A stretch of 64,000 bases of DNA from Monocercomonoides exilis (taxonomy: Eukaryota; Preaxostyla; Oxymonadida; Polymastigidae), in assembly GCA_001643675.2 (NCBI GenBank), contig LSRY02000006.1, positions 1,490,501 to 1,554,500 of the forward strand, written 5' to 3'. The notes under the pieces are model-generated. The model did not search any database and had not been told where the DNA came from. It saw only the letters and a list, made by a program, of their open reading frames with translations. Made by a program: the position numbers and the translations under genes. This document shows positions 37,742 to 48,580 of this stretch, piece after piece. Position 1 is the stretch's first letter. Every line of letters begins with the position of its first letter.

Positions 37742-38685
37742 ATGATTTGTTTAATATTATTTGCAGCAGCTGTATGTGCTAAAACAAGTTTCAATGGTGT
37801 TTATATCGACGAACTTCCGCGTGAAGATGGAATTTTCCGCATTGTTCTTGAAGATAATCAATTGTTTTACGTTCCCGATCCTTCAAACAAAATCACAGAA
37901 ATAGTTGAAAAGAGACATTCAGAACATCGTTCAATGGCCTCGTATAATCAGACATTTTCGCTTAAAAATGTTTGTTAACTGAATTTAAAACTGGTTATTA
38001 AAGTTGTTGGATTTTAGGCATATCCAAATTCAAAACAGGTTGCATATGTTGGTGATCAAGACAATTGTGGAGGGTTTGCATTACAAGTACAAATTTATTT
38101 GCAGGTTATTTTTTAACATCTCTCCTATCTAGTTGCTGGACTTTCGCAGCAGCAGATACTGCTGGAACGAGTGCATATATATTCACGAAAGGAGGATCTA
38201 GCATTGATTATGAAATGTCTCAACAACATATTGTATGTTTTAGATTAATGCTAATCATATTGTAATGTTATTTAACGTAATGTTTTTAGTTAACTTGCGA
38301 TAAAAGTTGCCAAAATGGAGATAAAAATGATTGCCAAGATGGATGCGGAGGCGGATATTCAACTTTAGCTGCTGCTTGTATGAATGCATTTTATGGTGAA
38401 ATTTTTACAAAGTTATTTGATGATTTTTAGATATTCAGGAACAAGGAACTACCACGCTTGAATGTAAAAAATTTACAAGTCAAAATGGAACAACTGGCAG
38501 ATGCAAAGAGAATTGCGATGATGACAAATCGCCTATCTACTACAATAAAAATAATGCGAAACTTTATGGATATATTCTTCAAGACAATGATAAAAACAGC
38601 TTTTTCGAAAAAATGAAGACTATTTTGAATGAATATGGATCAGCTGTCTGTATGTTATTTTATTTTTATGATTATTATTATTGTT

Positions 38686-38719
<34 letters not shown>

Positions 38720-39207
38720 TTTAATTTTATACTTTTTGTAATATGAAATTTTGCGTGTACAATGGATTTATACAAATGATTCTATAAATATCTAGTGAAC
38801 TTTGATGTCCCAAGTGGCTTTTCATCTTATTTCAATTTAAATCCAAAAAAAATCTACAATGAAAATGATTCACATTATGCAGACGATTGGCATGCAGTTG
38901 CCTGTGTTGGATATGGAGAAGAAAATGGAGTAAAGTATTACTTAATCAAAAATAGGTGTGAACCACTTAATCTGAATTTTATATTTATTTTTATAAAAAT
39001 TCATTTTTATTGATGCTTAGCTGGGGGCCAAACTGGGGTGATAATGGTTATTTCAGAATTGCAGCCACGAAAAATACTCGAAAGATTGAAGGCTACGCTG
39101 TCTTTTTCCAGCCATCAGCAGGTTGGATGAATTCAACGCCAGGCAGATTATTCATGTTTTGCCTCTCTACTGCTCTGTTTGGTGCACTTGCTCTCTTGAG
39201 CTTGTAA
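37742..39207 (+). CDS. Papain-family (C1) cysteine protease with C-terminal anchor
   Basis: Seven exons (37742-37969, 38018-38073, 38133-38232, 38290-38395, 38431-38649, 38796-38955, 39021-39207) give 351 aa in phase. A signal peptide (MICLILFAAAVCA) is followed by a short, atypical pro-region without a clear ERFNIN motif. The catalytic centre is intact: QDNCGGCWTF supplies the oxyanion Gln and active Cys, DDWHAVACVGYG the His, and NSWGPNWGDNGYF the Asn. The mature region also has SCQNGDKNDCQDGCGGGY, a Cys-rich version of the usual Gly-Cys loop. The C-terminus ends in a hydrophobic stretch (LFMFCLSTALFGALALLSL), which suggests a membrane or GPI anchor and is uncommon for this family. Lysosomal, phagosomal or surface digestion is the likely role. 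A long poly-T run (about 38690-38718) lies in the fifth intron. Confidence 0.92.
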
Positions 39208-40561
39208 AAATGTGTTGCAACCGAAATTTTAAAAGTAATGAATTCTGGATACAAAAATTGATTGAATCATAAAGATATTACTTTTTCAAAAGAGTAATTA
39301 TAAGTCTCTGTTTGAATGACACTTTCTCGTTTTTAAACTTCAAGTGATCTATTTTTATTTTATGAGATTTATAATTAATATCATTGATATTTCATTTTTG
39401 AGGACATTTATTTTAACAGCATCATTTTATATTTTGTTCTTTACTCTACGTCCATAATTTCAACTTTATATAATATATTTTCATTATCAATCATGTTATT
39501 TTAAGATTTTTTAAGCAATAGTCATTTTATTATTTTTATTATTATTATTATTAATGATGAAAGATAAAATTTTAGAACTTTTTAATATAGATACAACTGG
39601 ATTACAATTAAAAAATAAGGCATTCAACTAATCACACAAAAGCATTGCACAATGAAAATTATTCTCACTAATTTTTTCAGCAGAAAAAATCGGTTATGAT
39701 TAAATCAAAGGAAAATATTTTCGTCTCAAGTCAATTTAATCTTTGCGCAATCATTCTGCATATTTTTTCATTCATAAATTTACACCTTTTAACTTTATTC
39801 AACATAAGAAATAATGCATGCAATCTTTGTGTATTTCTGATATTTTGATTTCATATATGGGTGATTTTTTTTGATATCATAACTTTTTTCGGGATATTGA
39901 TTATTCAAATGCTGTTTGTCTTTGAGAAAAGATTTTGTATTCGAATGTTGAATTAAACACAAATGTGTAATAGACAAATTTTATTGCACAAAAAAAGATG
40001 ATGATGTCATTTGTTAGTGTTTTCATTTTTCTGTGTTCTTCTTTTTATTTTCTAGTAAAATCTTTGAACCGAAATTTTTGAAAGAAAAAATATGCTTTCA
40101 AAAATAATTACCCATATTATTACAAGAACGTTTGATTTTGTCATAATTGTTATTCAAAGAATGTGGAAAAGATAATTTTCAATCCATTTTCAAAAGAAAA
40201 ATATAAATTCAACATCCCGAAAAAAGTTATGATTTGGGTGATTTTTTTTGATATCATAAAAAAAGATCAAAAAATGAAAAAATTAATTCTATTGTGGTAA
40301 TTTTTGATCAATGAGTCAAATTGATTTTTATTAAGTATTTAGCTTTTATTTCTGTCATATATATTTGTTTTATTCATTAATGAGAAAAAAGACATACCTT
40401 TTTAATGTTTTGGTTTAAAAGTGATTTTTTTGATCAAGTTTCAAAAAAAAAATTTAAAGTTTATCTTTAAAATGTCAACAGAAATATCTAAACTAAAAAA
40501 ATAAAATATTGCTAAGACAATATTAAAAAGAAGAACAAAAAAGGTGATTAGAAAATAATAT
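39208..40561. other. AT-rich intergenic region with repeat-derived sequence
   Basis: No ORF in this interval looks coding. The part at 39859-40258 is a repeat described separately. The rest is AT-rich with homopolymers. Confidence 0.45.
39859..40258. repeat. Repeat with 23-bp direct ends and short inverted arms
   Basis: GGGTGATTTTTTTTGATATC occurs at 39859 and again at 40236. Just inside the first copy, TAACTTTTTTCGGGAT (about 39880) is the reverse complement of ATCCCGAAAAAAGTTA near 40214. The same 23-bp unit occurs inverted at 60681-60703. This looks like remnants of a dispersed repeat; class unknown. Confidence 0.5.
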
Positions 40562-43500
40562 TTAAAGAACTTTAAAAAATGCAACAAATTTGGAATTTTT
40601 ATTTTTCCGTTGAAAAAGCAATGTGCTTTTCATTAATCTATCTGAAACCTCATCAAAATATTCCAGTATCTGCTGATCAGCCCAACAGACTAAGTAAATA
40701 TCGTTTCAAAAAATAAATGAGTTACAATAATTAATGATAACAACTTACATAAACTCTTCTTTTTCTCTTAATTCTTCATATTACATTTCCATTCAGATTC
40801 TTTCTTATCCTCCATTCATTTTTCTTCAGTTTCTGCTCTCCTTCATCTTAATTCCTTATTTGAAAATGCAACTCATATTGTCTTCTTTTATCTCCAACAC
40901 TTTTATCTCCAATAATCTCATGGCATCCTTTTATCGCTTCTTTCACGAAAAAATAACTTGTAAAGCTTTTTCTGTTATTTCTTTTTGTACAATTTCTTTT
41001 CTTTCTTCTTCTTTCAGCCAACTCCCTCTTCTTCAACCACACATTCATCACCAGCCTCGTCTTTTGCAACCTCTGTGCATTCTTCCTCTCCTCTCTTGCA
41101 AACTTCTTCTTCCTCAACTCCTTCAACAAATCCAACTGTTTCATTAGCAGCGTCATCTTGGAATACAGAAACAAGTAAACTTCCTCACGTGACATGTTTT
41201 CTTTGACGTAAAGATCAGCCAGTTCTGTGTGATCGAAGAGGTGAACGAAGGAAGAAAAAGAAGGAAGAAGAAGAAAAAGAAGGAAGAAGAAGAAAAAGAA
41301 GGAAGAGTAAGAGATAGAGGAAGAGTAAGAGGAAGAAGAAGAAGAGGAAGAGGAAGAAGAAGAGAAGAAGAAGGGCGATGCTGCAACCTCTGTGCGGAGA
41401 GCCTTCTTCTTGCAGTGGTTGGTGTCTGTGCAGGAGAATCGAGTGGAGACGAAGGAGAATACGACAGAAGCACACGGACAGGCGCAGAAGGCGTTGAATT
41501 CAATGAATTAGACAGGGAAGTGCGGTCAGATGGAGGCAGAGAGGAGGTGGATGTGATGTTTGTGTTGATGTGATTGTCAGATGAATGCGATGTGAAGGAA
41601 GAGCAGCTGCTGGCTGAGAGCTCAATCGCTCCTGCTGATTGTAAGTGTGGGGTGGTGCTTCTCAAATGAGATGATGATGATGATGATGATGAAGAGAAAG
41701 AATTTGAATAAGAAGAAGAAGAAGAAACAACCGAAGAAGCAGTTGAAATGACTGTTTGTGGTTCATTTATTTCTTGTTCTTGCTTCTCTCTTTCTTCTTC
41801 TGCTCCTGTTTTCTTCACCCCATTTCCTTCTTCTTTGAACTTGGCGCTCTCCTTCGCTTTTTCCTCCTCCATCATTCGATACACCCTCAGCTCATTCATC
41901 CTCTTCTGCTTCATCCTCTTCTGCTTCATTCGTTCCTCTCTCACTTCTTCTTCCTCCTCTTCTTCTTCTCCTCCTCTTCCTTCCCCAATCGCCTTCTCCT
42001 TCTCCTTCTCCTTCTCCTTCTCCCTGTTCCTTCCTCTCTCGTTGTTCATCATCATGCCCCATCGTCTCTTCTCCTTCTTCTTCCCCACAACTTTCTCTGC
42101 ATAGCTGTCAAACCGGTAAACTTCCACCAGCTCCTGCTTCCTCTGCGGTATGTGCTCAACTCGTGCCTGCTCAGCATCATCATTCACGTGGTCTCCTTGA
42201 ATGAGTGAGAAATCGAGTGGAAGAGGTGGAATATACTCAAGGGGTTGTTTGGATCCTTCAACTGAAGAGGAAAAAGAAGAGGAAAAAGAAGAGGAAGAAG
42301 AAGAGGAAGAAGAAGAGGAAGAAGAAGAGGAAGAAGAAGAGGAAGAAGAAGAGGAAGAAGAAGAGGAAGAAGAAGAGGAAGAAGAAGAGGAAGAAGAAGA
42401 GGAAGAAGAAGAGGAAGAAGAAGAGGAAGAAGAAGAGGAAGAAGTATCTGCTTGTTTGGTCGGCACCAAACTTGATCTTGTGTTTGCGTGCAAACCTTCT
42501 CCATGACTGTTGTTCTGCTGCTGATGAGCACGATAAGAGGAAGAGGTGGAAGAAGAAGAAGAAGAAGGATACTGCTGGCTTGACTGCCCAGCTAATCTGC
42601 GTGACTTGGTGAGTGACTGTGCTGTAGATGAAGGGCGAGGTGGATATGCATGCAGAGCAACTGTGGTGGTGGTTGTGGCAGAGGAGCCAGAAGAGACAGA
42701 ACTGGAGTTGTAAGGGTGTATTGAAAAAGAAGTGATAGAAGAAGCAGGAGAAGAAGAAGAAGAGGAGGAGGAGGAAGCTGAATACAATCTGGCAGACTCC
42801 ACACGTGTGGGCGACAGATACACCCTGTCTCCGTTCTGCAGCTGGGCTGGTGAGTTGATTGTGCTGTACCTGCCATTCACACCAGGAGAAATAGCAGAAG
42901 CATTCGAAGAAGAAGAAGAATAAGAAGAGGAGGAAGAAGAAGATGATGATGATAAATTCATTGTTCCTATTGAAGTCCTTCGAGCGTTCCTTGACGACGC
43001 AAAAGTGCTCCCAGCGCGGGACGAGCCAGGGGGAACAGCTGCAGACGAAGGCTGATAGAAAGAAGGTGTGGAGACAGCAGGCAAAGCGTGTGTTTGTGTG
43101 TCGCAGAACGTGGTGGCTGGAAAAGAAGGCTGGCGACACGCACTCGAAAGCGATTTAGGCACAGTTCTGTCACCAACATTGGATTTTTCTCTTTCTCTTT
43201 CATTTTCTCTTTCTCTCTCTCTTTCTCTTGAAGAATCATTACTTCTCCCTCTTTTCCCCACTGCGTATCGGAACGACCGCTCCATCACAACCACTGCCCC
43301 ATCAGCTGCATTTGTGTCTGTCTGTAGTTGTTCATTCACCTCTTCCTCTTCTCCTTCTCTTCCTTCCCTTTCTCCTTCTCATTCTTCTTCCTCTCTAACA
43401 TCTGCATTAAACTCCCCTTCCTTTCCTCTTTCACCAAATCCTTCATGTGCCCCTGTCAAGTTGTGCATCATTAGATTCGCCTTCGACGACGAAAACCGCA

Positions 43501-44077
43501 GCGCCGGTGACAAAATCGGTGGATAGCTCTCTTGTTGCTCTGTCTGCTCTGACTGCTCGGCTGCTTCATTTGAATTCTCGTTCACTCCAATTCGACGGTC
43601 ACTGAAAAGCGGCTCTTCATCAAAGCTATCTTTTGAACCATTTGTCTGATAGCGTGGAAAGCCAGATTCGAATCTCTCTCTGCCATGAGAACTGTATTCA
43701 TTTTCGTCTTGTTCGTTTTCCTGTTCTTCTTTCCTCCCTTCTCCTTGTTCCCCTCCTTCTCCTCCTTCTCCTTCCTCCTTCTTATTTTTCCTCATCTCCC
43801 TCAGCTCTCTCTCTTTCCTCAAATACGCAATCTGCTCACTCATCGACATCAAATGAAATGGCTTCGGCTGAACAGCTTCTCCCTGTGTATTTTGTTCATT
43901 CCCATTATTTACAGAGGAAGAAGCAGAAGTCGAAGAAGCAGAAGAAGCAGAAGAAGCTGAATTTGAAGAAGATGCTGTTTGTGCTGCTGCTCCAAACGCT
44001 GAAGATGTGCCACCCCCGCTCTGCTCCGCCTGCAGCCCCAGCGCCTCAATCCCTCTTTCTCCTCTAAACATCCTCAC
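40562..44077 (-). CDS. Ser-rich low-complexity protein gene, frame interrupted
   Basis: One frame runs from 44077 to about 41400 with a single in-frame TGA at 43379-43381. Upstream are QPKPFHLMSMSEQIAYLRKE and a Glu-rich part. Downstream are NEQLQTDTNAADGAVVVMER and a very Ser-rich half, including about 60 near-uninterrupted Ser. Near 41230-41400 the frame dissolves into Ser/Leu/Phe repeats. Convincing coding resumes in another frame as FDHTELADLYVKENMSREEV and MTLLMKQLDLLKELRKKKF. A terminal exon (about 40689-40562) may read CWADQQILEYFDEVSDRLMK before TAA. The TGA could instead be removed by a purine-rich intron, so this may be live or decaying. No family is recognised. Outer coordinates are approximate. 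Confidence 0.5.
42258..42447. repeat. 12-mer microsatellite (GAAGAAGAAGAG)n encoding poly-Ser
   Basis: Near-perfect tandem 12-bp units run for about 190 bp. On the minus strand they encode an uninterrupted Ser run of about 60 residues within the Ser-rich gene. The plus strand of the same DNA reads as poly-Glu, which is a shadow. Confidence 0.9.
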
Positions 44078-44114
44078 CAGCCCCCCCCCCCCCCCTCTCT
44101 CTCTCTCTCATTCA
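44078..44114. repeat. Poly-C run followed by (CT)n
   Basis: About 16 C residues are followed by CT dinucleotides, immediately upstream of the Ser-rich gene's first Met on the minus strand. Such runs are error-prone in sequencing. Confidence 0.85.
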
Positions 44115-45162
44115 CACTTCTCACTATTCCCAATGAGCTCCAACAAATCTCTGCTTGTGAATCCACTCACAAAATGAAGAGGAAACAGCGCATCGAGGCA
44201 AGCAGGAAGAACACAAAGTGGTATAACATTCAATCAATGAGGGGAAAAAAGTGAGAAGGCATAGAGAAGAAATGATGAAAGAAGATCGATGATTGATGAG
44301 AAGCATTTTGTATGTGCTCTGATTGCATGCATCTGACGCAAATGAAAAGAATGGAGGCAACTCATTCGCCAGGCAGTGCATCTCGAGATTGCAATTGAAG
44401 AGATGGGTATATAACAGAGAAGATGCAGATATCCGGAAAGAAGAAGAGGAGGAGGAATTGCAGCAGAAGATATGTTTGATAGCCAAATGTGTGCTGCACA
44501 AACAGAAACGCCAAATTATCAACGTCAAGCTTGCTGTTTGCAAAAATTACAAATTGTTTCAAGAGCAAAATCCGAGTGAAGTTGGACAGAATGTTGTTCG
44601 ACTGCCAACAAATATTTGATAATTGGATTTCTCGTTGTTGGCGTTTTTCCTTTCTTTTGAAGCAAAAGCGGTATCAGAAATAGATTTTCGTTGCTTTCCA
44701 TGTCTGCCCAGCACAGTCCGAGAAATAGGAAAGTCTTATATATAAAACTGATATTTTGGGGTTCTCCTTTTTTCGTTGATTTATTGCCTTTCATATGATA
44801 AATATCCTTCCCTCGATATTGCCTGCCACTTTCCTTTCCAAAAAATACCCCAAACTGCTCCTACTGCCTAACATTCCAAAATGCTATATAATTTTGTGCA
44901 GATTTTGTCCTTCACAGAATTCTATCCATAAATCCACATTTAATAAAACACAGTTGAATTTGTTTTCATCTCTTCCACCAAATAAAAATCATGTATCTTG
45001 CGTAACTTCCTTTATATCCCAATTGCTATATAATAATATGTTCTATTCTCATCGTAATGCTCTCCAACGTGAAGATTTGCTATTTGACAGACAAGAAAAG
45101 TTCCTTTTCTTTGAAAAGGAAGCAAACAGAGCAGTTTTCCAATATAATGAAAAAATTGTAAT
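44115..45162. other. Left flank of the transposon, degenerate coding-like sequence
   Basis: No intact gene was found. Fragments on the plus strand look like decayed coding, for example EDLLFDRQEKFLFFEKEAN at about 45071-45130, which runs into the transposon end. A similar fragment (DDLYFDRQ) occurs in the decayed locus near 56693, so this may be another relic of the same kind of gene. Confidence 0.35.
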
Positions 45163-45639
45163 ATTATCATAAACATTAAAAAATAGAAAGTATTAGCAAA
45201 CCCGCAAAAAGTTGGAAAAGCAAGTGGTTTTAAAAAAATGAAAGAAACAAAACTCCAGCTTTAATCAGAACCATATCTTTTTGAATTTTTGAATATTTAT
45301 TAAAAAAAAAACAAATATCAGAAAAATTTTGATTTTATGTTTAATAGTTATTTATGTGATAAGAGTTAGAAAAATGTTTTTTCTGAATTTTAAAAACTTG
45401 TATTCATGGAAAAAACTTCTGTTTTCCGCTTCAAACAATGAAGATGACAGAAGGATCAGAATCTCGATGCCACTTTTTTTTGTTCAAAATGGTTTATTTC
45501 ATCGATTTAACTTCATCTATTGCCAAAAAACTGCTTTTTGAAATCTGCAATTTTCGCCCTTTAGCGCGAAATTTTTTGATCTTTTTGCCCTCGAAAAAAA
45601 TAAAATATAGGGTCGGATCCTTTTTTTCATTCAAAATTG
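45163..45639 (+). repeat. Left terminal inverted repeat
   Basis: Begins AAACATTAAAAAATAGAAAG at 45171 and runs inward to CATTCAAAATTG at 45639. Spot checks along its length, including a run of ten A and the GGGTCGGATCC segment, agree with the reverse complement of 53179-53647. A 70-codon open frame inside is simply duplicated by the inverted repeat and is not proposed as a gene. Confidence 0.93.
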
Positions 45640-46031
45640 ACAATGTTGAGAATAGTCGAATTTATAAAATTTGTAATTTTAAAATCGTAAACGGACAGTT
45701 AGCTTATAGAATTTCCGATATTAAATTTTATTTGTTTTTTTAATAACAATGTTAATGTTACTGAAGTTTTTATTTTTTTCATTTTTTATTTTTATTTTAA
45801 ATTGTGATACGTTTTTTTGTAATTTTGAAGGATTTGTCATTTCATGAGAAATTTATAATTCAAATAAAAAATATTTCATTCATTTTAAATGCTTTCTTGA
45901 GAAAACTGTTAAAAAACAAACTGAAAATATCAAGAGAGGGAGTGAGAAAATTGAAAAAAGAAAAATTCTAAAATAAAAATCGTTAGAAAAAAAAAAGTTA
46001 AAATTAAAGCAAAAATAAACAAAGAACAAAA

Positions 46032-47898
46032 TCATTCAATCATTTGGTTTATTCTATAAAAACAAATTGCACCATTCCATCCTTCATTTGCCATTGCTTT
46101 CCAATATGCTTCATTGAAATGGGAATTCACCTGAGATATAACTCCATCATTGCACTCCAGCAGACTAAGCTCCCCAGTCGATTCATCTCTTCCATCAACA
46201 ACAACTGCTATTAAATGACCAATAGGCAAAGGTTTCATCGAATGAAGGACATATCCAATGAAATTGTAATCAATCCTAGGAAAGAAAGAAAACTCATGTT
46301 TCAGTTGATTTGTTGCACATGACGTCACCACCATCGATTTCGGAGTGGATCCACTTCCATGAAATGTGATAGTTTTGGGCGGTTGCATAACAGGGGAGTT
46401 TTCCTTTGAGCTATGATAAATTGCAAGGATTTTTGGGAACCTGTCAATTTGTGTCCAATACAAAAATGAAGTCTTGCACCCACAATAAGCATCAACACAT
46501 GGTTCCTCAGTTGATAACTGATCTGTTGCAGACAATGACAAATTTAACCCCTTCACAATCGATGGATGCATGATGGTGAAATAAAACGAAGGATTTTGGT
46601 TATGAACACGAACATGAGAACACTTCACACACAGTTTGAATGAAGATTGCTTCACTGTGAAGTCTTTCTTGACATTGCACCCCTCCAAAAATGCATCGTT
46701 CAGAATTGCTTCATATGCCGTTGTGATCCCTAATGGATCAGATTTGCTCCTACCATGTTTTTGCACAAAATTCATAAATGCTGGAGTTCCCCACACTTTG
46801 TTTGTCACAGTTCTCCCTCTGATTGCACTGAAAAGTCTTCTGAAAATATACACTCCTCCACGTCTTTTTTTGATATCATATTGCACTCCAAACGATGCCA
46901 GACATTGACAAATAGAAGCTAAAGCACATGATGATCCAAAATTTATCAACTCCCTCCCACAATTCACCAACACCTGAACATATGAACGTGATTCTTTTGG
47001 TAAAGGATGAGCTGGAAATAGAAACGAAGGAGGAAATTGAAAAAAGCTACTCATTTGTGGAACTGTTGAAAGAACAGAATAAGGATTTCCTAATGCTTCC
47101 ATTGAAGACTGTTGCTTCAAAACAACAAACAAAAAAATAAACAAATAATTATTGATTTGCCTGTAAAATTGAATCAGGCAATTTTTGAAAAAAAAAAAAA
47201 AACAAACCTCTATTTCCATTTTCATTCCTCCTCCTTTAATATCTGAACATTTTTTATCTTTGCTCATTTTTAAACATTCATCGCTCTCCGTTTCTTCATC
47301 GTCGCTTTCTTCTTCTTCAGACATTTGATCAACCGCTTCATCTTCGTCTGAAGATATTACACTGTAACTTGATGAAGAAGATTGCTTCCGAAAAATTGAT
47401 TGAATTGAATTCTCTTCCTTTTTATCCTTCAAACATTCACCCAAACAGTTGATCTTGTAATTGAAATCTTGTATCAGTTCTTGCTGAGAAAACCACTCAG
47501 TCAGACACAGCAGCATTTTTTCTTGGATATACGGGTTCGATTCATTGAACGGGAGCTTCAATTTTTGGACAATCTTATGTAATGGTGCTTTTTTATATAC
47601 AAATAATAAAAAAATAAAAACATAATAAATATCAAAATAAAAAATTATTAATTACAAAAAACAAAGAATATAAAGGAAAAACAAAAAGCAAACATCCATA
47701 ATTTTTCATCAGATTATTCATTAGCGAGTTTCCGGGGATCGATTTGATAAAAAATTCGAAGAGGACTTTATTTGCATGATCAACTGACATATTTCTGAAA
47801 AACTTCGATAGCATATCCACATCATTCATTATGCTTTGTTTTCTCATGCTTGTGTGCGTACGGGAAAATCGAGAACCAGACAACCTCCCACTTGACAT
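46032..47898 (-). CDS. USP-family (C19) deubiquitinase-like protein A
   Basis: Three exons (47898-47694, 47587-47208, 47108-46032) give 553 aa in phase. USPs cleave ubiquitin from proteins. The Cys box reads LINFGSSCALASICQC with the oxyanion Asn and catalytic Cys (about residue 256) kept, although the usual NTCY is SSCA. The His box is IGHLIAVVVDG (His about 493), followed by ECNDGVISQV supplying Asp (about 516). A probable zinc finger uses LCVKC and YCGC. The N-terminus (NDVDMLSKFFRN) resembles that of gene B (NDVDSLLAYLFY), so the two are paralogues along their length. An acidic patch lies at about residues 140-175. It is transcribed away from gene B, with 682 bp between their starts. It is probably active, but the divergent boxes leave that open. 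Confidence 0.75.
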
Positions 47899-48164
47899 TA
47901 TGAATTTCCTTTTATTGGGTCACATCAGATTTTCACTTTAAATTTCAATTTGGAATATTTAATATTCATTAATATTAAAAAAAAATTATTAACTCTCTGG
48001 ATTTGAAAAAAAATCCAAAATCGTTTCATTCATCGAGAAAAAAATAAATTCAATTTTTTCTGTTTGAAAATTAAAAACAATGACGATCACAAAATGACAA
48101 TATTATCATGTGTCTGATTTTTGCCAGAAATGATAAATAACGACATATGAACTTTATTTATTGA

Positions 48165-48300
48165 AAAAAAACTGTTTTCTGCTCCTTGCACTTTCCCCCC
48201 TTTAGCACTTTTTTTTTTGATCTTTTTGACTCCTAAAAAATTCGAATTATGGATCTGATTCTTTTTTCATTGAAGAACGATATTAGATATATTTTTAAGA
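48165..48300 (+). repeat. Diverged internal copy of the inner TIR segment
   Basis: CCCTTTAGCAC, TTTTTTGATCTTTTTGAC, then a diverged stretch and TTTTTTCATTGAA correspond in order to positions about 45525-45635 of the left TIR. The orientation is direct relative to that arm. It lies in the shared promoter gap of the two USP genes. Confidence 0.6.
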
Positions 48301-48580
48301 ACTTTTTATGTGAGAATGATATTTTTCATAAGACAAGAATATTTATGTGATGAATTTTTCAATAAACCTTCAATTTAAGAATACTTAAATTTTTCTAATT
48401 TTTTCTAATAAGAAATTTTTTAAAAATGTTTTTTTAATCCAAATCATGTTAAAAAATTTTTTTAACAATTTTGGGTATAGTCAAATAATGAAAAAATAAC
48501 AATACAAATTTTTTTAAATTAAAAAAAAATTTTTTTAGAATAATTGTGATTTACCATAAGAAAACATTTATTAGAGAAAA

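Noticed and set aside
42201-42506. Plus-strand ORF of almost pure glutamate
   Set aside because: It is the antisense of the poly-Ser microsatellite and has no other coding signal.
45329-45541. 70-codon ORF occurring identically in both transposon ends
   Set aside because: Duplication follows from the inverted repeat itself. Composition is AT-driven and no protein family is evident.
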